Shown: positions 9,145 through 20,133, numbered from the stretch's first letter. The stretch is DNA of 64,000 nt from Undaria pinnatifida (GCA_012845835.1 JABAKD010000025.1:7555338-7619337), one strand, 5' to 3'. Made by a program: numbers and translations. Notes: generated by a model from the sequence alone, not told the origin.

Positions 9145-11144
9145 TTAAAGCCCCCGGTTTCCTCGGAGGGCATCAGCGCGAGGTGAAAGGAGGCCGCTCC
9201 AAAGGGGAGGGTCGTCTGTCTTGAACGAGGCCTTAACGGCGAAACCTTCTGCATAATGATGCTCTTCTAGTGGCCAGCAATTCGATGTGTGGTCAAGCCA
9301 AGGGTCAGATGAATCATCGATGGGCGTGACAGTTGAAAGAATGGCTCGATCCCGTCTGCCACGAAAGCGACTGGGGCGGCACTCGGCCCTGGCCGCGCCC
9401 ATGATCGGCGGGCCGGGGCCCCGACGGGGCGGATAACCGCGCTCCCGCCAAAGAAACAGAGAGGGGGAAAAAAAGGTTTCGCCGTTGACGGCACGTGTCT
9501 TGTTTGTCACTAAAAGCCCGCCACATAGCACCCAACCAGGCGTATGGCCGCGGGTCCGTTGCCTTCGAACCAGGGTACAACGCAGGCAGGAGAGCCGGAA
9601 CCTGCTCATTCGCCGCCACCCGAACCACCTCCAAAACCACATCCGCCCCCAGAGACAAAACACGCTCACTTCCCGCAGCGGTCGGCATAAGTACGCGAAA
9701 CTCCCGACTGAAATCAGAAAAAGGGATGCCGTTACACATTCCAAAGTATGCAACTTAGTGTAGCCCTCGTCCGTGTCAACCCCGTCGAAGTGCGTCATCA
9801 GCAGACGCAACAGAAGGGTGAAAGCCTCAGGCCCAGATGCTCCTCCTGCCATGGCTCTTGACACTTTTGCCTGCTACCACGACCACCTCGCTGTGGTCCG
9901 TGCTCGAGGACGAAGACGAGCCGGAAGAGGTTGACGAGCCGTCCCACGCTGAACGTCCTCTCGCGCCATTCCTCCGCCCTCCTTTGCCTCCGCCAGAGCT
10001 GGGGCCAACTGTCCCGGTTGTTGGACCGAAGTTGCCCCCTCGGCGGCGCCCTCAGGCACACCAGCACCCGATGCGCTGTCACCCCCGCGGCGGTGGTGGT
10101 GGTCGCCACCCCCACCATTTTTGCAGCCACCCCCACGGTTGCGGTCCCCGCGGTCGCGACTGTCGCGACATTTCCCCCGGTTTCGTTCTGCCAACTCTTC
10201 CGCCGGGGTTCGGCCAAAAGACAAGGTCGGGGTCCTCGTCGTGGGCTATCAGCAGGGCCTTGACGAGGGCAAGGGTCGGGGCGGCTCTCGTCTGTCTAGC
10301 ATAGGGCGTACAATCCACGCTAGCCCAGGCCGCTTTCACTGAGGACGTCCGCTTGCCGCGACGCCGGCATCTCTGAAGGGAGGAGGGCGCAGGCCGTTTC
10401 CACCACCGCGGTCGCCAACGCTGAGGAGAAGTCTACCCTCGGTGCAGACGCCATGCACGCGACGATGCCCTTGAAGAAGGCGTCGTTCCCGGGTCGTGGT
10501 CGCTGGGATGCAACACCCTGCAGGCGAGACGAAGGCAAGGGGGCCGCGGTAGCTCCCGCCGCAGCCGACGCAAGTGATTGGGCGAGGGCTTGTTGCGCCC
10601 TCTTCGCTACCAGGGACGCCTCCCGCGCACGGTCTTCGCCTGCTCGATATCTTCGTCAAACCAACGTCGGCGTGCTATCGTCTGGTTGGCGTCGTCGAGC
10701 GCCCGCTGGGCCCGCGCCGCCGTGTATGCCACGTCCAAGGGGACGGCATGGGCGCCCCGGTCCCGGGAGCTCTGGGGGTGGCGCTCTGTCGAGCGTGGAG
10801 AGCCCAGGTGGCGGCGGTGGTGCCCTGTCGAGCGCGGGGGGGGCAACTGGTGGCGCTCCCCCGGGGCTGGCGAGAGCTGGCGTCGAGACGCCCCCGAGTC
10901 CGGTGGGGGTTGGTCCGTCTTCTTCTCAGCGCGAACCAGCGAATCGACCCGCTTGGTTGGTGGGAACGGGTGGGAGTATGGTGCTCCGTCTTCTGTCTCG
11001 TCACCGGAACCCGCCTCCGGTGGTTCCCTCCGTCTCGAGTCGCAGGATCTCGAGCGAGCTCTCCCTGTCTCGTGGGCATCCAGGTGGGGGTTCGTGGAAG
11101 ACCTCAGCCTGCCCCGAGTAGCCCGCTTCCTCACTGGTAGACAT
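9145..11144 (-). pseudogene. Gyp1 Gag-like ORF, frameshifted
   Basis: An ATG at 11144 opens a minus-strand frame (MSTSEEAGYSGQAEVFHEPP) that stops after about 47 codons. Neighbouring frames carry on through a charged helical stretch (ALDDANQTIARRRWFDEDIE), an Ala-rich region, a Gly/Arg/Asn-rich stretch, and then a capsid-like segment at about 9840-9470 (GYTKLHTLECVT, shifting to GIPFSDFSREFRVL, VLEVVRVAANEQVPALLPAL, YAWLGAMWRAFSDKQ). Length (about 650 codons), position after the leader and the helical, YP-and-W-containing core support Gag, the structural protein of the particle. No CCHC knuckle is evident. At least four frame changes make it non-functional here. Confidence 0.5.
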
Positions 11145-11403
11145 GTTGCTTGTTGTCTGTATGGAAGGCAGCGGAAGGAGGGGGTGTGGGGGAAGGTGGC
11201 GGGATGGGAACGACGCGTAAAAAAGCTATGGAGGCAGACATCTGTTGTGGTGTCCCTGCTGTAAGTAGCTGTATATCTGTGTTTCAGCAAACAGCAAGAC
11301 ATGGGCCTCGACTCCGTCCAGCATCAGTCATGGTAGCAGCCACGCCAACTAGCCGTATAAAAGGAGTACAGCAGTAAGAAGGGTACCACCCACCAAAGTG
11401 TGG

Positions 11404-11638
11404 TTCTACGGTAGCCCCCCCCACTTTTCTTTAACGAAATCGTCGGTTTTGAAACCAGCTCCTGGCCGTATCTCCTGGAATACGGTCCCCCTTACTACCC
11501 GGACGTCATCGGTCGATAGTCCTCCGCAAACAAGATAATATATGCAGATACTCTTTTCATATCATCCTTCTTCGTGTCAAGCAGCCATGAAACGTTCGTT
11601 AAAGAAAACCGCTGGTTTTGGGGGGGGCTATCGTAGAA
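11404..11638. mobile_element. 235-bp MITE inside Gyp1 leader (copy 1)
   Basis: The ends are inverted repeats: TTCTACGGTAGCCCCCCCC at the left and its near-complement at the right (one mismatch in 19). Just inside both ends is TTTTCTTTAACGAA. The middle contains a smaller inverted pair around CCGTATCTCC/GGAATACGG. A second copy in the opposite orientation is at about 47740-47976. There is no coding capacity. I see no clear target duplication. Nested inside the leader, it inserted into Gyp1 or an ancestor. Confidence 0.75.
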
Positions 11639-11697
11639 TCAGTCCAAAATCGCAACATAAGAGCAGCGCCCAGTCTGACCGTAGGGTATACGGGTAA

Positions 11698-13015
11698 CGC
11701 CGACGCTCATCGTACCAAAACAGGCAGCATTTAACCTAGGTGTAGTGTAGGGGTGGAAGCACAGTGAAAACACGCTGACACTCATCGCATCAAAACAGGC
11801 AGAATTTAACCTAGGTGTAGTGTAGGGGTGGAAGCACAGTGAAGAGTCGCCCAACACGCTGACACTCATCACACCAAAATAGGCAGCATTTAACATAGGT
11901 GTAGTGTAGGGAGTAGCACATTGAAGGGTCGCCCAACACGCCGACACTCATCGCACCAAAACAGGCAGCATTTACCCTAGGTGTAGTGTGGGGGGGTAGC
12001 ACAGGAAAGCGTCGCCCAACATGCTGACACTCATCGCACCAAACAGGCAGCATTTAACCTAGGTGTAGTGTAAGGGTGGAAGCACAGTGAAGAGTCGCCC
12101 AACACGCTGACACTCATCGCACCAAAACAGGCAGCATTTACCCTAGGTGTAGCGTAGGGGTGGAAGCACAGTGGAAGGTCGCCCAACACGCTGACACTCA
12201 TCGCACCAAAATAGGCAGCATTTAACCTAGGTGTAGTGTAGGGGGTAGCACAGTGAAGGGTCGCCCAACACGCCGAAACTCATCGCACCAAAACAGGCAG
12301 CATTTACCTAGGTGTAGTGTAGGGGGGTAGCACAGTGAAAGGTCACCCAACACGCTGACACTCATCGCACCAAAACAGGCAGCATTTGACCCAGGTGTAG
12401 TGCGGTGTAGTGCAGGGGTGGGAGCATAGTGAAGAGTCGCTCAACACGCTGACACTCATCGCACCAAAACAGGCAGCATTTAGCCTAGGTGTAGTGTAGG
12501 GGTGGAAGCACAGTGAAGAGTCGCCCAACACGCCGACACTCATCGCACCAAAACAGGCAGCATTTAGCCTAGGTGTAGTGTAGGGGTGGAAGCACAGTGA
12601 AGAGTCGCCCAACACGCCGACACTCATCGCACCAAAACAGGCAGCATTTACCCTAGGTGTAGTGTAGGGGTGGAAGCACAGTATAAGAGTCGCCCAACAC
12701 GCTGACACTCATCGCACCAAAATAGGCAGCATTTAACATAGGTGTAGTGTAGGGGTGGAAGCACAGTGTAGGGTCGCCCAACACGCTGACACTCATCGCA
12801 CTAAAACAGGCAGCATTTAACCTAGGTGTAGTGTAGGGGGGGAGCACAGTGAAAGGTCACCCAACACGCTGACACTCATCGCACCAAAACAGGCAGCATT
12901 TAACCTAGGTGTAGTGTAGGGGTGGAAGCATAGTGAAGAGTCGCTCGACACGCTGACACTCATCGCACCAAAACAGGCAGCATTTACCCTAGGTGTAGTG
13001 TAGGGGGGCAGCATA
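11698..13015. repeat. 84-bp satellite-like array, 16 copies, in Gyp1 leader
   Basis: The landmark CAGGCAGCATTT (or a one-base variant) occurs at 11721, 11796, 11880, 11962, 12044, 12128, 12212, 12295, 12376, 12470, 12554, 12639, 12722, 12806, 12890 and 12974. A typical unit is 84 bp and also contains AGGTGTAGTGTAGGGG and CGCCCAACACGCTGACACTC. Units differ by few substitutions, implying recent amplification or homogenisation. Since 84 is 28 codons, long frames open on the minus strand simply by periodicity. Confidence 0.9.
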
Positions 13016-13310
13016 GTTGAGGATCGCGCACCAACCGTGTAATAAAAAAAGGGACAGCATCCGCCCCAACAGTAGTGTAGGGGGGGGGGGGGGGTAGCAC
13101 AGTGAAGGATCGCGCAGCCAACCGTATAAAAACGGGCAGCATCTGCCCCCACAGTAGTGTAGGGGGGGGGTAGGACAGTATACGTTCGCGCACCAACCGT
13201 ATGAAAAATGGGCAGTATAACCCCCCCAAACAAGGTAGTTTCCCCCGACCGCACTAAAGGGGGACGGTCGCGCCTACAGTAGTGCTGATTGCTGCAGTAT
13301 CGCTGCTGTG
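13016..13310. repeat. Diverged units continuing the 84-bp array
   Basis: Three to four longer-diverged units share CACCAACCGTRTAA, GGGCAGCAT and CAGTAGTGTAGGGGG with the main array. A run of about 14 G lies at 13081. Similar GCAGTAGTG-type words continue weakly to about 14100, so the array probably once extended further. Confidence 0.6.
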
Positions 13311-15121
13311 TTAACAGGTAACGGCAATTTCAACCGCACCAAGATGGGTAGTGTAGTACCAACACCAGCTGTAGAAAAATGTGCACGCCCACAGTCGAAT
13401 AGAAAGGCTGTTTTCCCCCAATGGTCCGCATCAAACGGGCTGATCTCCACTGCACTAGTAAAAGCTGTGAAGCGCAGTATCTCCGCAAACTGTGTAGTAA
13501 GTGCTCTGTAAGGGGCAGTAGCTGTCCGAACATGTGCAGAGAAGAAGAAAAAAAATTCCGGCGTAGACCCTAGCAATATCGTGAAGGGCAGCACATGTAC
13601 CGGCAGAAAGATGGCCTAACGCCCGGACAGCTGAAAAAAAATCCGTACCCACTCCCACCGATAAAGGGACAGTTACGTTGACAGCAGTGCGGAGTGCCGC
13701 ACGGTCACAGCTGTGCATACACAGAAAGTGGTATTATAGTCCCCGCGTACCCATAAATGGTGGAATATAGGGCATCGCACATACCAACAGCCTTGCCCAA
13801 AAAATCCAGCACAGAGTTTCAGCGTTCACTAGGTTCAAGTTCTAGTCACGGGGGGGCCAGGACGAAAAAAACCTCTCGAATCGAACTTGCAAGGAGCACT
13901 CGCACAGCACTGGGGGGTGTCAGAGCTGCGGTGCTGTAACTGTGGACGCTGGGGCAGTGAAGGGTCGAGCTATGTGGTGGATGGGCAGGATCAAAGTAGG
14001 CGGCTTGGCTGCTGTACAGTGACTTCTACAGCAGAGAATCCGGCGGTATATATCAGGCATTGACAGCGAGCCCATTGTGCTGCACTGTAGTTGGTACCTC
14101 TGCAAAAATGATGGTGGTTGAAGCTACGCGACGCACAGCAGTAGTGGAACGCTGTTGATCGAGAAAGATCGGAGAGGGGGTCCGAGGTGCGTCAAATTAG
14201 TAGCAGTACTAATTTCGGCAGAAAGGGAACAGCTGTTTGTTCGACGCACAAGACGGATCGACGTATGTACTGAAACCCATACGATAACGCGTGCACTGGA
14301 AAATTCGCCAAACGAAAAAGCCCAAACATTCCACGAGCACCGCCTGTTCCTTCCCACGGGTAGATCACAAGGAAGGAGCCCCGACATGAGCTCTTGGAGC
14401 ACGGTGCCCGTAGTCCAAGGGAGTCCCGCGAAGGGCGGTCTGGCTCCGACAGCAAAGCTGTATGCTGGTCGATGGGCTCTCCCAGCAAGCGAAGTCCCCG
14501 TCGAAGGTCATTCGAAGGGTTGATTCCAGTATGCTTGTCCGTGGCGTGTCGTGCATATGCCTCCGAGCCCCAAAGCGCGAAAAAAAAAGTACGAGTCGAT
14601 GGCCGATCTTGGGGCTTGTGCTGGCAACTCGCGGAGATGTGCTGTGCAACATGCTGGCAGAGCGCGGAGCAAACAAGTCTGATGGGTGGGGCTCGGGCAG
14701 TTCCACTGCGGAGTGGTCTATGACCAGCTGGCGGTGAATTGATGCGACCAAAGGCCGGGACGAGGAGTGTGCTCCGAAGAGCAGTGTCGTCCGCCCGTAC
14801 TCGAAAGGTGTCCTCTGTGTTGTGCGTGCCCAGCAACCAACAGGAGGGGCCAAAATTCGAGACGAGGAGTGTGCTCCGCTGAGCAGTGTCATCCGCACGT
14901 ACGTGGAAGGTGTCGTCCGTGTGGTACGTGCGCGGCGACCAACAGGAGGGGCCCCTGCCATCTCACTGCTGTTGTGGTCGCCGTTGTAGGAGGAAGGGCG
15001 CTCCCTCCATTGAGAAGCCACCCGAGGAGGAACAGGGGTTGTGGGCTCGATGGAAAGCAAAAGCAAAATCGCTACGAAAAAAAAATCGGAGAGATTTGAG
15101 GAACGCTGCCACAATAGCATA
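13311..15121 (-). other. Gyp1 5' leader, no recognised gene
   Basis: No domain is recognised on either strand. A 102-bp tandem duplication (GACGAGGAGTGTGCTCCG at 14759 and 14861) gives the minus-strand frame 15165-14365 an internal 34-residue repeat. That frame is long but its composition (Ser/Thr/Arg) and position in the leader argue against a conserved protein. A leader this long is unusual for a gypsy element. Confidence 0.5.
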
Positions 15122-15139
15122 TCAAGCTCGTCGACGCCA
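15122..15139 (-). promoter_or_regulatory. Candidate primer binding site of Gyp1
   Basis: On the minus strand, two bases after the 5' LTR, the sequence is TGGCGTCGACGAGCTTGA. A TGG start complements the CCA end of a tRNA, as in most LTR elements. The matching tRNA is not identified. Confidence 0.45.
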
Positions 15140-15141
15140 CA

Positions 15142-15410
15142 TGTTAAATTAAAGGTGGGGGACACAGAGCGCCCCCTGCAGGTCTGCCAATTGAGCAGGT
15201 CCTCGGAGAGTACTCACTTTTGTTCCTTCGTAGAGATGTAGCTTTATTCGTTTCCACCAGAGCCCGGGATAGCTTCTGAGATCGGAGGCACGTGCCTCCG
15301 ATCTACTTCCTAACTCTCCCGAATATAAAACGCCAACCTTATCATACGAAACCCATCCATATGATCTCAACTTCGGATAACTACAGGCCTTTCGGGGCCG
15401 TATCTTAACA
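15142..15410 (-). repeat. Gyp1 5' LTR
   Basis: A 269-bp copy matching 1635-1903 with about eight differences by hand. It begins TGTTAAATT and ends TCTTAACA, so its ends are a perfect 6-bp inverted repeat. It carries the same palindrome (15279-15304), TATA-like sequence and AATAAA on the minus strand. GTGA at 15411-15414 follows it. Confidence 0.85.
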
Positions 15411-15414
15411 GTGA

Positions 15415-15964
15415 TCGATAAGTTTTTGCCGTTCAGCTTCTTCTTGTCTGCTTCGACGTGGCAGGAGCTGGTGGGGCTGCTCACGTCCAACACGACACAC
15501 TTTTCACCGCTTTCTTCTCGGCGCAGCAAGCACCTCCTTAATGCTACGCACACACTTTTGGGGCCTCATTCCTCCTCTCTCTTTCATGTCTTATTGAAAC
15601 CAATAAATACACATATTAAATCCGTTAATTCATTTTTATTCATCAAAATCAAGCACACCCGGTGTCCGTGCCGATTCTGTTCTTCCTTATCTTTCATCGT
15701 ATTTGTAGTTGTTGTTGTTGTCTCACATTAACTCTTGCCAAACATCTAGAGTCCGTGGTCATACAAAGGTGCTGGAGCCCTATTAATAGGAAAATCCGAG
15801 AAACCAAATGAAATCAAAATTCGTCCGGGAATACTACGCTTTCCCGCCTAAAAACGCACGATACGAAGAAGGCGCACAAGTGAAATGGTCCAATTTGCAA
15901 ACTGAACTGACATGGCCGCGGGTATCCACTCAACTACGGCATAGAGTTCCGCCGTTCCCACAAC
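15415..15964. other. No gene seen between Gyp1 and TIR element
   Basis: A plus-strand frame (15411-15731) has no recognisable domain and ends in a (GTT)n-coded Val run. The sequence is T-rich. Confidence 0.4.
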
Positions 15965-16852
15965 TACCGTAAACTACACAAGATAACACACCCACATAAG
16001 ATATCACACCCCCCACAGAATACGACACCCCGGTGAAAATTTTGGGCGCATTTTTGCAACCATCGATTTACCACCGGAGCTACACAAGATACCACACCCC
16101 GGTGATAATTTTAGTTATGCCGCTTACACAACGGGGCCCCTCCTTTCTACCCCCGGGGTCATAGAACATCTGCCCCGTGGGCACACAACACCACACCCTG
16201 TGTGCGGGGGGAACACCCCGTGTGGAGACCTCCAAGAACATGAACGTTGAGGGAGAGCAGAATGCCTCTGCAAGTGCCCCCGCTTCTCCGACAACTGCTT
16301 CGACCGCAGCAGTACAGCAGGCGCCACAGATCACGTCGTTCTTTCAACTCGAGCGCACTTCTCCTACACAAGCAACTCCTGCCACGAGTCCTCCTGCTGC
16401 TGCTGCCGATCTACCAGCAGCAGCAGCAGGCACCAACATGACAGCCCCCGCATCGCCTCACCAGCAGCGGCTCAACTCTACAAGGAGTGTTTCGGTATCC
16501 CCCCCCAAGCACGACCTGTGGGTGTTCAGAGGTTATCATACCCCCTGGTTTATCACACCCCCTCATTTATCACACACCCAAACACACCCTGTGGGTGTTC
16601 GGACGTGCTATCACACCCCCTGGTTTATCACACCCCCACATTTATCACACCCCCAAATGTACCCTGTGGGTGGTCGGACGTGCTATCATACCCCCTGGTT
16701 TATCACACCCCCTGGGGGCCGCCGCGACCAGCACTCTATCACCGGGGCTACACAAGATACCACACCCCCCATAGGATACCACACCCGGTGGTAATATTTC
16801 CAAGCGCTCAAATGTATCACCGGGTGTGTGTTATCTTGTGTAGTTTACGGTA
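15965..16852. mobile_element. Non-autonomous DNA transposon with 28-31 bp TIRs
   Basis: The left end starts TACCGTAAACTACACAAGAT and continues AACACACCC. The right end is its reverse complement with one extra CA, ending TAGTTTACGGTA. Subterminal copies of CTACACAAGATACCACACCCC occur near both ends (16080, 16746). The interior holds a roughly 75-bp repeat (16517-16740) full of TATCACACCCC words. A plus-strand frame (16177-16794) begins with a Ser/Ala/Thr-rich segment (MNVEGEQNASASAPAS, then QQAPQITSFFQLERTS) and dissolves into the repeat, so it may be the start of a lost transposase. No clean target duplication is found. Confidence 0.65.
16517..16740. repeat. 75-bp repeat, three units
   Basis: Units starting TGTGGGTG at about 16517, 16591 and 16666 each contain CCCCCTGGTTTATCACACCCC and CATTTATCACAC. 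They lie inside the TIR element. Confidence 0.75.
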
Positions 16853-18130
16853 ACCAACTCGCAGCTACAACTACAGCGGTTGGGATGCCTGCACCGTACG
16901 AACCGCACGGTGATCATGAGCACAGACGAACGCGCCTGCTGTCTGGAGTGCTGTCAGAGTGACGACCCGCGGGCATGCGGTGAAAAAAGAGCAATCGAAC
17001 CAAAGAACACCATGAAAAAATCAATTATCGCCCATCTTTCCGGGTTATCTTACAGGTTGCAGCGCAGCTACGATGCCCGTGCCTGAAAAGTGAAAATTGC
17101 GCGGGGTCGTTCCCCATGACGGGTATACAACTCTACCAACTCTATAAAAATCAGTGATGTAAGTAACATGTTGTACTACTGCCTCGTACGAAAAACTAGA
17201 AAAAGGCGATCGCTGCTCTCGTGATGATGGTGTGCGTGCGGGTCGTGGGTCCCCGTGTGCCATTCTCCTGCTGTGGTTCTCCATGGCCGCCTCATCGCCT
17301 TAGCTCACTCGGCCCGCTCATTCGCACTTGCTCTCGTTGACGCTCAATTCCAATCGGTCCCCCTTCTCCCCCGCCCCAAGAAACAAAATGCTCCTCGCAG
17401 CTTGCGGTGCTGGTCTGAAATACAAAAGTTCTCGTTCAGGAAGAGTTCAATCCGTCTCTTCCCCGCCCGTTGACGCTCAGTCGCCCTCCTTTTTCGTCGT
17501 CGATCCCAGCCTCTTGCCGGCGCAGTTCCCTCCACTCAAACCAAGACTGCGCCGTAGTGTGGCTCGTGGTGGCGCCGGCCTCCGCGCACGGGCATCCCGA
17601 TTAAGCATGGCTGCTCCTCCCCTGCTGCCAAAAAAGACGCGCGAATCGTAGGTGACCATGCCTAACGCACCACGTACGACCCAACTCTACCGCCACGCCT
17701 AAGCCTCGCGGCCACACGCAGCAGCAAGAAGGTATCACTCCTTGAGGGTGAGTCCGGCCTTAAACCCGCCAGAAAGACCCCCCACCACTCGCTACAAGCA
17801 TGCTAGGGCATGCCTCGCAGCATGCCTTACCGAGGCGACAAGGGGAACGGAAGCGTATTTATGAGATACAAGCCCTTCTATGGCCACGGAAAAAATATAC
17901 TGTTCGTGTGTAGATGTATAGACTACTCTACACTCGTATGTACAAGACATCTACTAAATCAATTTTGCTCATAAACGTTTTCGGTGTATATGCTTTATGA
18001 AGAGACCCTGTCAATAGGTCATAATACCGGAAATCGTGCGAAAACAGCAGGGAGGGGGTGGCAACGAATGGGCTATACCATATTTTTGTACATCCGAAAA
18101 TGCGTTTCGCTATGCACTACTAATGATATA
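16853..18130. other. No recognisable gene
   Basis: Short frames on both strands show no domain. Pyrimidine-rich stretches at 17340-17530 and two GCATGCCTCGCAGCATGCC words near 17810 are the only structure noticed. Confidence 0.4.
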
Positions 18131-18139
18131 TTTTAAACG

Positions 18140-19065
18140 CTCCAATTCATGCCCCCCCCCGCTCCGCCCCCCCCAACGCCCCCTTCTTCCCCACGACCCG
18201 CACCACCACCTAGACCTAGGACCTCGCGCATAGCGAACCCCATACATCTATGCGACCTAAAGCTGTTTAAAACCCTTTTGCCCCAACCCCCCCACCCACC
18301 CACCCCCACCCACCCCCTCGAACACTCCGCCCTCTGTTCACTGGTTGCACGAGTTACAGGATATACATGATAAACTGGTGCATTCTTTCCAAAACCGTCA
18401 GATTTATCCCCTTGAAGGATTTATGGTTTCCACGCACAGATTGTGTTGACCGTCCGCCGCCCCCTCCCCCCCGCTCCCTCTTGTTCAAACCCATGCCCCC
18501 ACGCCCTTCAAAACTCCGCCCTCCCCTCACCGATTATACGACTCACAGGATACACTTGATAACCTGATGCATTTCCTTCCACAGCTGTCAGATAGATGTG
18601 GTCCCTCTCAAGAACGGGTTTTACAGTTTCCGCACACAGACTGACTAACATCACCCTATTGACCCTGATAGCTACACAGTAGTTTCAAGGGGAGTCGCCG
18701 ACCTATATCCTTAATGAGGACACGCAGCCCGTGATACGCGAAATCGGAGTATCACACACACAGCTTGCAGAGATGAGTTTCGACAAAATCTTCGATCTCA
18801 CAGCTGGAGTTTATTTATATTTTGATAATATTAAGCTGTCAGCTTGTTTCCCCCTCAAAAACGGGTTTTACAGTTTCCGCGCACAGACTGACTAACATCG
18901 CCCTGTTGACCATGACAAACTACAACACTGTAGTTCCAAGAGGAGTCGCCGACCTATATCCTTAATGAGGACACACAACCCATAATACAGCGATCGGAGT
19001 GTCACACACAGCTCGCAAAGCCGAGTTTCGACAAAATCTTCGATCTGACAGCTATCGTGTACTTT
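18140..19065 (+). repeat. R1 dispersed repeat: three units in tandem
   Basis: Two clear units (about 18480-18815 and 18835-19065) share ACGGGTTTTACAGTTTCCGC, GACTGACTAACATC, GGAGTCGCCGACCTATATCC, TTAATGAGGACAC and TTTCGACAAAATCTTCGATC. A more diverged unit precedes them (18140-18460), including the C-rich start. The same family occurs inverted at about 44990-45470, inverted and diverged at about 51020-51250, and forward at 61637-61775. No coding capacity is seen. A unit starts C-rich and ends with CACAGCTGGAG followed by A/T, which could be a non-autonomous element, but its class is unclear. Confidence 0.75.
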
Positions 19066-19292
19066 TTTTTTATAATATTATTATTGTTTTGTTTTGTACT
19101 CCGGAGTATAATATATAATATTATCATACACTGTAGTACAGTAATGATACATACAAGCAAAGAAATAAATACTTTAGTTTTGCCAACCGCTTTCCTCGCT
19201 GGTGGTTGTCGGTAACATGCAGGAGGAGATCAAGAAGACCACGCTCGCCATCATCCACTACGGGCTGGATCTGTGGGTTAGCATATTCTCTG
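19066..19292. other. A/T-rich palindromic tract next to copia element
   Basis: TATAATATTATTATTG and CCGGAGTATAATATATAATA form A/T-rich inverted words at 19070-19130. The last five bases, CTCTG at 19288-19292, are the copia target duplication. Confidence 0.5.
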
Positions 19293-19807
19293 TGTGGAGT
19301 AGGTTGGTACGTGTGGCGCCCCGGTGGTGGTGTAGGTGGAGAAAAAAGGTGGCGTAATAGCCGGTGATCGGTAAACTACGAACTACTAACTAAGGCGGGT
19401 GTGATAACCCGATTTACGTGTGTGGTGGAGCGTGATAGCCCAGGTGTGATAACCCAGAAACGGAACTCGAACTGTGGCGTGGTAGCCGGGATATAAATAC
19501 ACAGGCGTGATAGACGTCCAGGCGTGATAGCCGTGCAGTGGTGAAGACGTGATAGCCCTTGCAATATAGATGGGACGAGGTAGCCCTTGGCGTGGTAGCC
19601 GTAAAAGAGACACAGAACAGACACAAGACAGAGGCAAAACTAGAGTCGAAAAATATAGTGATATTAGTCGGGCACATAAAAACCCATAACACAAATTCCC
19701 GTTGTGGAAATCCATCCCACACAAATTCGAAACACCCGAAATTATCCGCTCCATCTTTTCGGTGGATTCTTGTCTGCAATCTGGCAATGGAGTGAGTACG
19801 TCCGACA
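19293..19807 (-). repeat. Copia 3' LTR with repeated GYGTGRTARCC motif
   Basis: Besides TG...CA ends, the first 320 bp contain about ten copies of a motif near GYGTGRTARCC (for example at about 19351, 19397, 19430, 19443, 19473, 19503, 19519, 19545, 19572, 19589). A TATAAATA word sits inside the array near 19485. Confidence 0.85.
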
Positions 19808-20133
19808 GCCCCCCTACTCGCAACATTGTCATGATTTATCCAGACTACTTTGTTAAAACGTACATTCCCAACTAGCAAAACACTGCAGAGTTTTTCTTTA
19901 CTCAAGTCCAGAAAACAAAAAAGGTTGCATTTGCAAAAACACTCAAATCCATTCTCTCCCTTTTTTTTTGCCATCACACCCACAACCGTTAAAACTCAAA
20001 CACTATTCAGTATTTTTCACCGATCACTTAGAATGCGAGGCCTTGAACCCTCATCAACATTTATCAGAGAACAAAACAAAGAAGCATACAAGAAATAAAA
20101 AATCAGAAAATCAAACACTATCCGAGAGAGAAA

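Larger units (their letters stand above)
1635..15410 (-). mobile_element. 13.8-kb Ty3/gypsy LTR retrotransposon (Gyp1) carrying a NADAR domain
   Basis: Two direct LTR copies (1635-1903 and 15142-15410) bound the element. The 4-bp GTGA is duplicated outside them at 1631-1634 and 15411-15414. All recognisable coding pieces are on the minus strand: Gag (from about 11144), NADAR-like domain, RNase H, integrase, chromodomain and a Tudor-like module, with many frameshifts. Directly inside the right LTR, the minus strand reads TG and then TGGCGTCGACGAGCTTGA, a candidate tRNA primer binding site. Inside the left LTR is a short purine-rich CAGGGTGGG, a candidate polypurine tract. Both agree with minus-strand orientation. 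I find no reverse transcriptase or protease, so it is probably a non-autonomous derivative moved in trans. The two LTRs differ at about eight positions by hand count, so insertion is not ancient. An alternative, two separate solo LTRs in tandem, is disfavoured by the matching flanking GTGA. Confidence 0.85.

Noticed and set aside
9837-11264. Long plus-strand frames across Gyp1 gag
   Set aside because: They are antisense to minus-strand Gag pieces and have no recognised domain.
11698-13015. CRISPR-like array
   Set aside because: Units are contiguous 84-bp repeats without unique spacers, in a eukaryotic retroelement leader.
11639-13254. Frames with a repeated 28-residue unit
   Set aside because: The 84-bp period is a multiple of three, so frames stay open by arithmetic; no fold or start context supports a protein.
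16320-16350. PCNA-binding (PIP) box in QQAPQITSFF
   Set aside because: The Gln is one residue too far from Ile and Phe-Phe for a canonical PIP box.
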